Below, in pieces: positions 13,562 through 24,630 of a stretch of 64,000 nt of DNA (position 1 is its first letter; each line of letters begins with the position of its first letter). The notes beneath the pieces were generated by a model. The model ran no database searches and had not been told where the DNA came from. It worked only from the letters and a program-made list of their open reading frames with translations. Source of the stretch: Synanceia verrucosa (Eukaryota > Chordata > Actinopteri > Perciformes > Synanceiidae); contig CM056564.1 of assembly GCA_029721515.1 (NCBI GenBank), positions 3,635,349 through 3,699,348 on the forward strand, in the 5' to 3' direction. The position numbers were made by a program, and so were the translations under genes.

Positions 13562-15942
13562 GTATCTTAACCTTTGACCTCTTCAGCGACACAATGACAG
13601 CAGAACTAAACTGCATTCCTCAGGGCGTCTCTTTGACTCTTAGTTTACATTAATGGTGTTCTTGGTGATTTATCTAAGTGGGTCTAGATGGAACTGAATA
13701 ACCAACTCCTACTCCTAACCAGCAGTTATTACTACTAGCATACTCCAATCATGGTGCTAAGACACTTATAGCGCTTTTTCACTACACAGTAACAGTACGG
13801 TACGGCCCAGTTTTGTTGTTTTTCCATAACAACTGAGTACCTCCTTGGTGTGGGCGGGGTCGTCATACGGCAGCGCAAAACTGCTGTAACTTCATTTGCA
13901 TGTGACACAGAAAACCGGGAAGAAGAAGAAGAACAACACAAACAATGGAGGACACCGAAGTGATCATGTATTTGTTGCTCATTCTGTGACTTTCTATCAC
14001 ACACAAAGCAAAAGAAGACAGAGAAGACTCCAGGAAGTGTAAAAATAGCGGAGCAGTTGCCGGTTTTAAAAATGGCAGAGTCGAGTCGTTTTTGGATTTT
14101 ACAGTCCAATCGGACGTCACTCGTTGGCCAATCAGTAGAAGGCATTCGGCTGACGTCGCGTTTTAGTATTGCTTCGGTTCGCTTGGAAGCAGGGCTGAGG
14201 AGGTACGAAAAAAGTACCTGGTACCAGGTACCAGTGGAAAAGCGCCACAACCGTGTAGAGCCGTGCCGTACCGTACCGCGCCTGTGGAAAAGCACCATTA
14301 GGGTTTCATACATACAAGAAACAGTACTGATGTCAGAAACAACAGTCTGTTTTTTGGCCTCTTGGCACACAAATTGAAATGGTAACTTGGTGGCCCCAGT
14401 GGAAGTATTAAAATGCACACAGCCTTTCAGACGTACCATAAATAGCCTAGTATCAGGTCTTATTTAGCCCTGAAATGAGCCCTGAGAGTAATCTGAGGTA
14501 GGATTAGTACGTCCTCCCCATACAGGTCTACAGTTTCACACAGCTCTGTTCTGGGTTCCCCCTCTTAAGAGTCAAGTACAAATTGCATTGGACCAAGGCA
14601 ACACCCAGATGAAAGCATCATCTGTCAAACGGAGGTAAAGTCATCCTAAGAGTGATACATCACAGATCAATGTCCCTCTGCTCCAGTTTAGAGACATAAG
14701 CTGCAACTGAATCCTGCTGCCTGCATGGCTGTAGGTTCATGACTTCATTCTGTGGAACAACCATACCATACCACAACCAACCTGAGAGATGAGAGAGCTG
14801 GGATTAGCTTCAACCAGGTGTTATCCAATCCAAATTTAGCATCATGGTCACCTGTCAATGTGACAGAGATGGCAAAACAGCGGCAGATGAATACTGATGA
14901 CAATGATATGATTCACTGAAACAACAGCTTACTGACTTTACACACCATATTTTTCTGTATAATTTTGATAAGCATGCTCATAATGTTATGGCCGATCACT
15001 GTATATGCACTGCATAGTATGCATAACCTGCAACACATTCAGGTAGAAGACTTTTAAAATACCAAGGCTAGAGGCAGTTTGCTAAGTGATTTGTTAGCAA
15101 GGAGGAAGAAAGAGTCCTGTTAATAAAGTGAAGGAGATGATGCTGGAGGAACTTTGAGACAAACAGGACATTTGATGTATTTGTAAAATCTAGACTCACT
15201 CACTGGTACACATTAACAATTTATACGTGTGTGTATATATATATATATATAGATAGATACATATATACACATAAAAAAATAAAGCTCTGATAATGTATAG
15301 GTATAGAGCTCTGATTACAACACAGAGGGAGAGAGACTCCATTTTTTGTTCAGCTAGAGATAACTCCTCTATATCTGTGCATAGTCAATAGTGATGATGA
15401 TATATTAATACTGTGATATCACAGACTAGACATAGCCATGTTCAAAGTCCCTTAAATCCTTTTTCTTCCTCTTTCTGATGCTCCATTTGAATTTCAGCAG
15501 GCTGTCTTGACCACATCAACATACACTGAGTTGCTGACATGTGACTGGCTGATTAGCTATTTGTGTTAACAAGCTATTGAACAGGTGTACCTAATAAAAT
15601 GGCCTGTGTGTGTGTGTGTGTGTGTGTGTATTAATACTGTGAAATCTTATTTACCTTGAAGTAGCAGAACTTTAAAATGAATTGATTATCATCACCACCA
15701 TAGAACAGTCAGTTACCTGAAGGCCTGTTTGTTTGGCTGTGTGTATTTCAGGCACAGAGTGGGTGGACCCTGAGGATCCCACCGTCATCGCAGAGAATGA
15801 GCTGTTAGGAGCAGCGGCAGCTATTGAGGCAGCTGCCAAGAAACTGGAGAAGCTGAGGCCCAGGACCAAACCCAAGGTCAGAGGGCTTTTTCCAGAGCAG
15901 CAGTCCCACTGAGCCTGTTAACCTCGCCACACTGTCACATAC

Positions 15943-15980
<38 letters not shown>

Positions 15981-18900
15981 TGTCATTGTGATATTCCTTC
16001 ATTTTTTAACTTTTTTTTTCCCCGTGCTGTAGACCAGCCCCATACATCTCTATCACGGTGTGTTTACTGACTGCTGGCTTCCCTCTTGTCAACAGGAGGC
16101 AGATGAGAACCTGAACTTTGAGGAGCAGATTCTGGAGGCAGCCAAGTCCATCGCAGCTGCCACCAGTGCTTTGGTCAAGGCTGCCTCAGCAGCACAGAGG
16201 GAGCTGGTGGCTCAAGGGAAGGTACGTCTAAGTCCATGACAGTGAGCAAACAATGAGCGCTCTGTGGCAGACTGCTCTGTGCATCACTAGTTCTCTCAAA
16301 CAGGAAAGACTAAACACCTGCAATCCACTGTTAGGGCGCACTCACACTAGGGCCAGTTGTTCCCCCCCCCTCCCCTGTCCCCCGCTGGCCCGCACTCACA
16401 TTACTCTAATCCAACGGCGGCCAGGCCCGGTTGCCTCCAAAATATACGCCATCACGTTGATTCACCTAATACGCATGGTGTGAAGTCATCATGAAGTTTG
16501 CCATGTTGTTGCTGGGGACGCTCTTGTTGTTGTATAGAATCACCACGGGAAACACTAGAATATACTTTTCCAACTGAATACGTTATCTCCGTAGCCATGG
16601 AGACCACTCGAGCCCTCGCAATTCTCCGTCGTGATGCGTGTTGTACAACCCTGCCGGGAAATGCATCCCCTCGCAATTCACCTTAATATCGCAAACAAAC
16701 GCAGGGGAAAATCCTGTGATTTAAGAGGAATCATTTAAGAGGAGACAGAAGAGAAGAACATCAGCTTTCAGTCTTTAAAACTCCTCTTCCTCTTTCTTCT
16801 CAACACAAAATCGGATAATAGCAACAGCAAACCAACACCTTTCACTATGTTCTGTGTAAATATACCCTAGCCATAATTACTAAATGAATTAAATGGATTT
16901 TTGAGCAAGTTGTATGTATTTGACTTGCATTTCACAAGGCTAATCAAAACTTAAGTTCCTGTCCTGTCCACGCTGCTGCGGAGGCGACTGTTTCTTTGTA
17001 GGGCGAGGGGCTACATTTCACTCGCTGCTTCCAATCAGGCCACTTGCACTCATACTACCCATAGAATGTGGACTGGCCTGGGCACGGTACGATGGCTCCA
17101 GTGTGAGTGCGCCCTTAATCCTTGTTGCCTTCGGTTTGGGCCCCATAAACAGGCCAAGAGCTGGACAGCAGCAACGTATTGTGTTCGTGTATAACCCCAT
17201 CAAAAATGACTCCAATATCTGACATTCTTAAGGTATGACACCAAATATAGGTTTTCTTTATGGTACTCATTTCTGGCCAACAAGTATGTTTCAGTAAAAC
17301 TTGAAATTGAAGCTAGCTGATCATTTTTGGAGAAGAAATACCCATGACCTACTGTTACTTTAAGAGGATCAAAGCAACACAATGTGGCTCCTGGACAAAC
17401 GTGATGAGAGGTACAATGGTTCAGGAAAGAAAAGCTGGAGGTATTTAAAGGTGCTACGAGACATCTCACCTTGTCAGAGGGCAAACCTCAGATATCTTTT
17501 CAGATATTGGTCATTTATTAACATGATTAATGGTTAATGATTTAGAGGATGTTTTTATTAAGCAAAGCATTACATTTTTTATGATTTTCTTAATGATTTT
17601 TCCACATAAAATGTTTATCAATAAGATCGTTAAGCTCATTCTACAAGTTTCAGAATTCAATTTTATAACAAGGTGTGTCTAGAAACACCTCTGAAACAAC
17701 CCAGAGGCTTATCCCTCGTCATACTCTTGGACTGAATTTGTCCATCAATGTTTTGGTTGCACAAGCATGAAAACTGAGAATGAGCCAGGTTTCCTGTATT
17801 TCCAGGTGGGAGCGATCCCAGCCAACGCAGTGGATGATGGACAGTGGTCACAGGGGCTGATTTCAGCCGTAAGTCTTTCCTCTCAACATTTATTCAACGT
17901 TTCCAAGTTGCTCTTACTAAAACATGTTGCTGTCAATGCCTTTGTCTCCTCAGGCTCGAATGGTTGCAGCGGCAACCAACAACCTGTGTGAGGCAGCCAA
18001 CTCTGCTGTGCAGGGACACGCCAGCGAGGAGAAGCTCATCTCCTCAGCCAAGCAGGTGGCAGCCTCCACTGCTCAGTTGCTGGTGGCCTGCAAGGTCAAG
18101 GCTGATCAGGACTCCCAGACCATGAAGAGGCTCCAGGTCAGTACTGCATGTACATGCAGCTGCTCCACACACTAAATGTGCTGTTACTCTGACACATCAG
18201 GACACCTTTCAGTGCTCCAGCACCACAGACACACAGGTCCAGCAACACTTGCACTATACAGAACAGCACGTTTTTGGTGGCCCTGAAGAAAGCCTGAAAA
18301 AAGTTGGTCTTCAGACTTCAATTATATTTAGTGCTGCTGGCACGTTATCGCAGTCTGCGTCATCATGTGCTACGGTAAGTCTAATTGGACAAACTGCCCG
18401 AAATGAGTAAAGCAGGTCATGAAGCAGAACTCCATTCAAAAAAATCAAGGAAACTAACAACACAGTCATAACTAACGATCAATCATGCTGATAAAATCAG
18501 ACTTTTCTGAATCTGTCCAAGCTTCTCCTGGACAACACCACCATGTACCAAAGAGCATCGTTAAAGTGTTAATTTGTAACGTGAAAAGAACAAAAAGAGA
18601 AAGAGCTTATTAGAGCTGATGTGGTGTCGCTCTGATTTCAGTAGCTTTTATATATATATATATATATATATAAACACCCTAACTTGTTGACAATATGTAA
18701 GACATGATGTAGGAGGAATCATGTTTAAAATACATCACTAATGCATACTGTACATTATAAGCAGAGGTAAAGACTCTGCATTAGTTACCGTGGCAACAGA
18801 GTTTGTTTGAACTTGACCCTTTTCTTAAGACTCAAAGCCAGTGTTCAGTCTAAAGTTAGCCCCTAACCCTCTAATCCTGCTCCGTCAGACTGACATGTGA

Positions 18901-21900
18901 TACTGACTCAGGCCTAGTGAGACGTTTAATCCTCATCTGCCACGATTCAGACCACCAGTGTCTGCTGAGGGAACAATGGTCACATCACATCACAGCACTG
19001 GTCACTGTGCAGCAGCTGAGGTTGTTGGATAGTCTATTAATAGTCTGGACTGAGTGTTGAGGATTACAGGTGAGCTGCTCCATCAGGATCAGTGCGCTCT
19101 ATAGCACAGGTCTCTGCATTTCATTCACTCCACACACTTACCAGATATTACAAGAGACATTATCAACACTAAAACCATATTTCTTATTTTACAAGTGTTT
19201 TGGCTGACCCTTTCTGTCTGGTAAATGACCACATATTGCAAGCTTCACACCTGCAGATGATATCAAACCAGATGAACACTTCGCTAATATACTCAGTACT
19301 TCAATATCCAACTGTCATCAAATGCATTTTGCTGTCTACATTTAACAATTAACATTAACTTACATATGACAGGCGCTGCCTCTGAACTTTTTGTAACTGT
19401 TAGCTGTTAGCTTAAATGTTCGTTAAACTGCGTGAAATTGGTGGTGTAAATTGGTGGTTCGTTCCTGACTTAGTGAATGTTATTGACAGTGAAAAGAAAA
19501 ATGGGGAAATTCACAGATACTTCATAGACTTCAATACAAATGGACTTCTTTTTGAAACCACCAGTATCGCCTCCTGCTGGCTGGGAGAGAGAATGCAACT
19601 TTAATTTTTCTGAATGGGCTTCATTGACCAGACCTTGGTGTTACCCCGTGTGTAACAGAGAAGGTAACGATGTGGCACATTACCATGGTAACGCTGATTA
19701 TCATCTGCCGCCAGCGTCACGGCGGTCCATAGCCCGATTCTGGCCAGCGATCAGTACAACTTTCTGGCCGAGGTCAGAAAGGGAGTGGCCGAGGAGTGGT
19801 GTGGTGACATCATTGTGACATCATCAGGATTATATTCTCAGACAGAATAAATGATATTGTGTTAAACTGGCTTTAATATGTAAAATGAATGTTTTTTTCC
19901 TTGGTAAATTTCACTGACCTTCATGTGTAATGGTGCAGTCACTTCCAACACAAAACAGAAACTACAAGTGTCTCCTGTCACCTCATCCACCCAAAAAGAC
20001 TATATTTAAGGCTGTGTGTATGCTAGCAGTGAGCACATCAGGCTGCCCAGGCCATCTCATATTCTCTGATCCAATCAGCAGTGGCTTATCTCCTGCTCTT
20101 CTGGGCCTGCAGCTGCCGCCACAGTAATTCCCATACGTTTACGTCTACAGGAGCTCTGGAAACAATCCACCAGCGCACCCATGGCACCAGAACTGGAAAC
20201 ATTAGCCCTGATCTATGATTACACCAGCAGCATTTGCTCTCTTCACTCTTTGCCGTGGTGCTTTTTAAGGTTGTAATTATTCTGACTGCTGAGTAACATG
20301 CACTCTCTGTGAGGAAAGGTGGCTGTCTGGATGGTTCCTGATGGCAGCAGGTGGTTATGCACGGAGGTACCACCTGCTATAATGCAGTATGACAAAGATG
20401 CTAATCCAGACCCAGCTCCACCATAATAGCAATACAGATTTTCATTGTCATCAATATGGGATACAATTAAATGGAGCTACTTTTCACATTGCTGCTGGTT
20501 TGCTGGCACTTGTTTTCATCTTGTGTGAGATTCCATCATCAGAATGTCTCCAACTTGGAATGACTGTCTTTGCTGACTCTGGCCATGTCTTAAATCATTT
20601 CCTGTTTGCTACCTAGTCCCTGACATTTACTGTCCACTGTTTTAGCCAAGTGTCAAATTTAGACCCTCCCACAATACCCACAATGCAACAGAAAAGGTGG
20701 TGGCTTGTACACAGCTTTCTTCCAACAATCCCACAGTGTGACGTGTGGCCATTGATAGATAGGTAAATGACAATCGTGCTGACAAACAGCTGTAGCGCAA
20801 GAAGCAAGTATGATAAGTGATGAGTGAACTGCTGAATGGTGAGTCCAGACCCTGGGGCACGGCGAGCCCTAAACCCATGAACACACTGCAGCCTCTGTGC
20901 CATTCTGAGGACAGCACTGAGTACAGAATCGAAAAGTGTCAGTTAAGAGCAGTGAGGATCTCTTTTGAGGAACATTGTCTGTGGTACTCTGAATGATCCA
21001 CACTGAAGGCAGCTCTCCAGGGGCTGTTAAAGGAGCCCCACTGTTGGCAGTGAGGACTAGACAGAGCCTTGTAAGACAGAAGATAGTTTGACATGACATG
21101 TTATGTAAGAATGTAACCCTTTAACCTGGTTTTACGATCTTAAAACACACGGATTGTTTTAACTCTGTATGCATGGAAAACAAGCTGACTTTGTCCATGT
21201 GGCTTGTAGCTCAGAGTGAGTGAAACGTGAGCCGTCAGGTCACTGATACTGACAGCTGTGTGGATTTAAAGTGATGAATGTGGAAAAGCACGGCTGGAAT
21301 GGGTCCAGGGCCCAGACGGTCAGGGCCAAACATACTGGAGGAACTTTCTCTCAGACCTGTGGGGTGGTGTGATGGGATGTCCCTGGATTTGAATGTGTGA
21401 AGGGGGCATATTTCAGTGAAAACAGAGTGCTCTTTTAACAATACATTCAGTATGCATGTTTAGAATATGAGCCCGTCCCAGTGTAGTGTGTGTTCAGTAC
21501 AGCTGATGAAGTTGTAGCTGTGTCTACATCAGGGCCAGACTAACAGTGACATTCCTGCCAAAGATAAACCAGTAGAGGAGGATTCACAGTGTCTGATTTC
21601 AGCCGACGGAGCCGCAAAAGGAGAAAACTTGTGTTTGTTAGAACGAGCTGCCCAGCAAGACAAATGTTTGGCTTTGAGTGCAGTTCAGCTGGCCGCTCAG
21701 CGTTGCCTTTTACAGTTATTCTGCAGCACGGAGCAGGAAAAAAAAGTGTTGTGGCTTTCTGTCTGAGCACTGCTGGAGTCCTCATTCCCTTTCCAGGAGT
21801 TTCTGCTGTTTCTGCATCCCCTCAGAGAGTAAATCATTTCAGTTATTAAAGTCAGGTCCACTTTTTAGCACTTATTAAAGACTTAAAAGCTCCAGAAGAT

Positions 21901-22493
21901 CCCCCTTGGTTCCTAGCTTTTTGATAGAAGCTAAAAGTCAATGTACAAGAGGAACCACTGCTATGTATTAGTATTATAATTAAGATTATTCTCAGTTATT
22001 TAATTCTTCTCATCTGTGGATTTCTTATTATTCGTTTTAGCATCATTAATTATTTACTTTTATTTTTATTTTACTTTTATCATTCCTTTTAATTAATTTT
22101 GGACTAAAAGTATATGGAAAACAAGAAAAAAAAATAAAGAGAGGATTAAAAATATATACATACATACATACATTAACTGACAAACTGATTATATATATAC
22201 ATCTATATACATATATATAATGTTTGTAAATGTTTGTCATGTCAAAAAGGAACAACTGCTGCAGCAGAGGTGGAAGCAGGTCTCCATCTATTAACAAATA
22301 TGTGACTGTGAAGCCTCAGAGAATATGTAATCTTTTCCACATGAAAATTTTCCCATATTTTTTCTGTCCACATATATGTCAGTGGTTCAGGTTTCAGCCA
22401 TCTGATTTTTTTTAGCCATTGTTTGCTGTTTGTTGTTTGTGAATTATTTAATGGTAAATAAATTAAAAGCGATGACGTGTTGAAGTTGATTTG

Positions 22494-22530
<37 letters not shown>

Positions 22531-23551
22531 ACGCAGGCGGCTGGGAACGCTGTGAAGAGAGCCTCTGATAACCTGGTGAAAGCAGCGCAGAAAGCAGCGT
22601 TTGACGCTCAGGATGACCAGGCTGTGGTGGTCGAGAGCAAGATGGTGGGAGGAATCGCTCAGGTGGGTGTACAAATACGGATATACCACATCCCAAAAAC
22701 ATCCTGGATGTTTGTCATATGTGAAATGATCCTTTATGGCAAACGTATGTGGACAGGTTAGGTTTCTGATTTCCTCATTTGATATTCAAACAGCATCTTC
22801 TGCTTTTACAGAGAAGGAAAGGCTAAAGTAATGCCAGCTCAGCTAACGAGTTAACCTTTTAACGCCCAACTTTGGATTACCGTAACTATGTAATGGTTTC
22901 TGAAAGCTTGCTCTTTACAGCCAACATGGTGTCAATATGATAATTTCACTCATATCTCTTCATGTCTCTCGTTGTTCTCTTTGGTAAAAAAACTCCTGTA
23001 TATAGTTTACATTTTATGTCTGATTTTTGCACATTAAAGTGTCATAAATAGTTTTCATACTTTTCAAATTTAAACTTTAACATGTAAAATTTTGTTTATC
23101 AAATGAAACTCTGAAATCAAATTCCAGTTTGTCTTTTTCATCATTTTAAACTATTGTTACACATTTATAACATGCAGTAAATTGTAAGTAATTGTAATTT
23201 CCAAGTCTTCTGGATAAGAAAAAAGGTCCAGACAGAAATTTTGAGGCTCGTGTGTTAAAGGATTAAACTCAAGTGTAGATTTCCAGTAGGCAGCAGGAGA
23301 TGCTCACCACAGCTAAGCGGCCTCTGAAAACGGCCTGTTGCAGGACAGGGCGGGCTCATTTTAGCAGCTTGTGTTAAACGCACGTTCCTCATGTACTGAC
23401 AGGCCGTGTTGTTTTGCAGATCATGGCAGCTCAGGAGGAGATGCTGCGGAAAGAGAAAGAGCTGATCGAGGCCAGGAATAAGCTGGCGCTGATCAGGAAG
23501 CAGCAGTACAAGTTCCTGCCCTCAGAGCTGAGAGAGGACTACCATGACTAG
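102..23551 (+). CDS. tln1: Talin-1, C-terminal 631 residues (14 exons, 5'-partial)
   Basis: Talin is the cytoplasmic adaptor that activates integrins and links them to F-actin at focal adhesions. Coding exons read in one continuous frame: 102-248, 392-558, 1468-1651, 2037-2162, 2286-2402, 2537-2722, 3847-3954, 13456-13561, 15752-15876, 16096-16221, 17806-17868, 17954-18136, 22537-22662 and 23420-23551 (stop TAG). All have AG acceptors and GT donors with matching phases. The protein matches vertebrate talin-1 nearly residue for residue, for example GELGFSCTGLVTKAGALQC, FIRMTKGITMATAKAVAAGN and QQYKFLPSELRED. Counting back from the stop, the window begins near human residue 1912, at the end of rod bundle R10. 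The N-terminal FERM head and earlier rod lie upstream. The tail ends EDYHD where human ends DEH. Talin-1 is preferred over talin-2 by sequence recall and by the tropomyosin neighbour, which matches TLN1-TPM2 linkage on human 9p13. Confidence 0.96.
606..734. repeat. Dispersed fish repeat (TATAGCCCAATATCAC type)
   Basis: CAATTTATTTTATAGCCCAA, CCTCAAAGGGCTTGACAATC and TGTACAGGATATGACTCCCT form a common fish interspersed repeat. Relatives lie at 25185-25290 and 33796-33890. It directly precedes the MITE arm at 735. Confidence 0.65.
735..925. mobile_element. One arm of a foldback MITE
   Basis: CAGGGTTCCCACATGTCCTG followed by TTTTCCAGTTATGGAAAACA matches the arm of the foldback element at 40515-40824. 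The second part (GTAAACAGGTGAAAAGTTAC) matches the centre of that element. It lies in the tln1 intron 559-1467. Confidence 0.7.
1057..1310. repeat. Dispersed repeat family, copy 1
   Basis: Shares AGTCTAATTAGACAAACTGC, AACTAACAACACAGTCATAA and TTTCTGAATCTGTCCAAGCT, in the same order, with 18376-18605. A short third piece is at 43546-43604. All three are on the same strand. There is no coding sequence and the class is unknown. Confidence 0.65.
2846..3001 (+). mobile_element. tRNA-derived SINE
   Basis: GGGTAGAGCGGTGCCCCATG is A-box-like, and GGTTCTAATCC (2905-2915) is a near-consensus B box. They are followed by CCTGTGGTCC...CTGCCATCTACTCCCTGTCC and an A-rich tail. It sits in the tln1 intron after the exon ending 2722. 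Confidence 0.65.
3005..3475. mobile_element. Partial copy of the hAT-like element at 28710-29712
   Basis: Shares ordered segments with 29300-29690: AGGATTTTCAGG, TAGAATATTCTTAT, TTGGTTAATAATAAATGGGT, CAGTTTTTCTCAGACCT, TGTTCTCTGTTTGATCAAGT and a TATCGGTATCG-type end followed by a poly-A-like run. The left half is missing. Confidence 0.7.
4147..5076. mobile_element. Degenerate TIR element
   Basis: The left end GCCTTGTTCACGCTCCATGA and the reverse complement of the right end (GCCTTGTTTACACTACACGA, ending 5076) match at about three quarters of positions. Internal GTTCACACT motifs recur. No transposase was seen. The class is unknown. Confidence 0.4.
5421..6695 (+). mobile_element. Tc1/mariner-like transposon, DD36E-type, decayed transposase
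   Basis: Inverted ends CAGGGGTTGGACAATGAAAC (5421) and its reverse complement (ending 6695) bound 1275 bp. A TA precedes the left end, but the right flank is TC rather than TA. Inside, + strand fragments read as a Tc1-type transposase: GRKRKLSERDVRVLTWIVSR near 5780, then DDNAPIHTA and WPAQSPHLNIIEPLW at 6330-6460. The frame is broken by stops and shifts (stop before 5880, shifts near 5980, stop at 6482). The spacing between the Asp of DNAP and the Glu of IEPLW is 36 residues. Confidence 0.88.
8375..8837 (-). mobile_element. L2-like LINE 3' fragment
   Basis: The minus-strand ORF (8837-8535) reads LLSVPKVRTEQGKKAFRFAA followed by PSAWNLLQKTLKL, the C-terminal signature of fish L2/CR1-type reverse transcriptases. 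The sequence continues to the TTTATTTAACCAGGAAAA 3' end typical of these elements. Confidence 0.75.
9890..10575. repeat. Dispersed fish repeat
   Basis: Purine-rich sequence with GGAAACACAGGGGCAGGAAA, AATACAAAATAAAACAGGAA and ACTTGACATGACCAACATAA. It resembles a widespread teleost dispersed repeat with A- and CA-rich body. The ORFs on the minus strand are pyrimidine-biased artefacts. Confidence 0.45.
11855..12025 (-). mobile_element. SINE-like dispersed repeat
   Basis: GGTGCCTTGCTCAATGACAC, CCTCCAGCTACCAGTTCTCA and CGAGGGGACTTGAACC (a B-box-like motif on the minus strand) are in the order seen in a common fish repeat. A related segment with CCCTGAGCAAGGCACTGGAT lies at 12780-12835. Confidence 0.5.
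12031..12569. mobile_element. GTTAC-rich TIR element
   Basis: Starts GTGTTGGGCTGCAACTCTG and ends near CAGTAACTAGCACAGCACTG. Many TAAC/GTTA motifs lie near both ends, and the body is shared with 36706-36995 (GGTCCTAAAGAGG against its reverse complement). It resembles a widespread fish element with GTGTTGGGCAGTAAC ends. Confidence 0.55.
13768..14300. mobile_element. TIR element with GTACGGTACGG ends
   Basis: The left end GCGCTTTTTCACTACACAGT and the reverse complement of the right end (GGTGCTTTTCCACAGGCGCG) match. Both are followed inwards by ACGGTACGG. The ends resemble a hAT-like non-autonomous family common in fish. The 234-codon minus-strand ORF spanning it has no family match. Confidence 0.6.
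15437..15608 (-). mobile_element. End fragment of the fourth Tc1-like family
   Basis: About 170 bp matching the terminal part of the element type at 35006-35935. It begins with CATGTTCAAAGTCCCTTAAA and ends with the inverted end GGTGTACCTAATAAAATGGC at the edge of a (TG)n run. It supplies the end missing from the other copy. A short motif at about 14985-15000 (CATAATGTTATGGCCGATCA) resembles the end of the third family. Confidence 0.7.
15605..15629. repeat. (TG)n microsatellite
   Basis: An uninterrupted TG run next to the Tc1 end fragment at 15437-15608. Other TG runs lie at 12853-12876 and 15947-15979. Confidence 0.9.
15752..18136 (+). CDS. tln1: tln1 R13 / I/LWEQ (THATCH) actin-binding module
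   Basis: Exons 15752-15876, 16096-16221, 17806-17868 and 17954-18136 encode TEWVDPEDPTVIAENELLG and the following five-helix bundle that binds F-actin in talins and Hip1R. The basic KVK triplet, shown in mammalian talin to be needed for actin binding (about residues 2443-2445), is intact at 18092-18100 within ACKVKADQDS. The exon at 17806 is only 63 nt (21 residues). I see no break or substitution that would argue against function. Confidence 0.93.
16331..17118. mobile_element. TIR element with GGGCGCACTCACACT ends
   Basis: The left end TTAGGGCGCACTCACACTAG and the reverse complement of the right end (TTAAGGGCGCACTCACACTG) are nearly identical. The right border is TTAA, and TTA precedes the left GGGC. 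The interior is GC-richer than its surroundings and has no clear transposase. It sits in the tln1 intron between exons 16221 and 17806. Confidence 0.65.
18376..18605. repeat. Dispersed repeat family, copy 2
   Basis: Collinear with 1057-1310, with an extra segment TCCATTCAAAAAAATCAAGG that is also present in the short copy at 43554-43577. Confidence 0.65.
22496..22528. repeat. (TG)n at the acceptor of a tln1 exon
   Basis: About 16 TG units end 8 bases before the exon at 22537. With gcgtacgcag they form the entire acceptor region. Confidence 0.95.
22537..23551 (+). CDS. tln1: tln1 last two exons: end of R13 and C-terminal dimerisation helix
   Basis: Exon 22537-22662 encodes AAGNAVKRASDNLVKAAQKA, and exon 23420-23551 encodes the charged helix IMAAQEEMLRKEKELIEARN ending at TAG 23549-23551. 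This helix forms the antiparallel talin dimer. The arginine equivalent to human R2526 is present at 23495-23497. The acceptor before 22537 lacks a normal pyrimidine tract: a (TG)n run at 22496-22528 followed by gcgtacgcag takes its place. Confidence 0.93.
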
Positions 23552-24630
23552 TGGGACGGAGAGACCCAGGAGTGCTCAGGACTTTCCCCAGCTACCTGCA
23601 GGGAGCAGCAACCTAACGCCAGGCGGTCCACAGGCATGCGTCAGGACGCTCAGTATCACTCGCTTTCTGTATTTAATAATTAAAGTCCAGAGTGGAAAGA
23701 TGCCAATGATTTTGATTTTTTTTATAATACAGAAATGTATGTGCCTTAAGGCATCTGTGCTTTTTATTATTAATGATCATATACTTTTCAATATACTCTT
23801 TTTTATCTGGATTGCACGTCTTTGAGTACATTTGAGCTGCGTGGCTTCATAGAAAATAACGAAATCCTGCCAGTTAATTCTGCTCACCTTCACTTTTCCA
23901 CTTCAGAGACATGAAGGCCAACGCAATTCAGGCTTCTATGCAAATTACGCATAATGTATGCACATTTTCTATGCCGATGTTTTGATGTGTGAGTGTGTGA
24001 GCATGTTTTGAGCAAAGAGGCACAAAATAAATTAAGGACAATGGAATAAAATGCAATCATAAAGTTCAGATTTGGGAAAAGGAACTAAATCCAAGTGGAA
24101 AGTGTTATTTTTCAGAGCTATGCGATGTATTAAAAAGCAATCCTTCGGTATGTCACTATCTTAGTAAATGTTTTTGTGTCCATATTTTCTTTTAAGCACC
24201 TCGTGAGGGATTCAATGTGTTTGTGTAAAGACCAGGAAGCCATATATTTAACTTCAAGACATTGCCCATCATATTGACTGTATTTGTTATGTGTGCCAAT
24301 ATTTGTGCTCAATAGTCCTGTCATGCTAGTCTGAGGTAGATAAATGATATGTTCCTGTTACTGTCACACTTTTTACCAAGGGCCTAATGTTCGCTCTATA
24401 CCCTTTGGATGCACTTCCTGCATAACTCATTTCCATAATTTATCAGAGCGTTTAAATGCACCATTATTAATTTCTTGTACACATTCTTCATTCTTACATG
24501 ACATACTTATATGACTGTAATCATACAAAGCCTTTTGTTTCTTTTGCTCACATTTGGACTTAAATTCCAGCAGCAGCACCTCATGGGCACTGTAACAGAT
24601 TTATATTCAATAAAGCCAGTTCGCGGTGAA
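23552..24630 (+). other. tln1: tln1 3' UTR with candidate poly(A) signals
   Basis: Non-coding, AT-rich sequence follows the stop codon. AATAAA hexamers occur at 24026-24031, 24045-24050 and 24609-24614. The last, followed by a GT-rich stretch, is the most likely end and gives a UTR of about 1.07 kb. Which signal is used cannot be told from sequence. Confidence 0.6.

Larger units (their letters stand above)
18137..22536 (+). other. tln1 intron, mostly unannotated
   Basis: This 4.4-kb intron contains a copy of the dispersed repeat (18376-18605), a (TA)n run (18648-18672), AT-rich low-complexity sequence (about 22020-22240) and the terminal (TG)n array. I see no coding potential between 18700 and 22000 beyond chance ORFs. 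Confidence 0.6.

Noticed and set aside
13735..14439. 234-codon minus-strand ORF
   Set aside because: It overlaps a TIR element, has low-complexity Ser/Cys/Phe runs and no recognisable domain. An open frame of this length can occur by chance in 64 kb.
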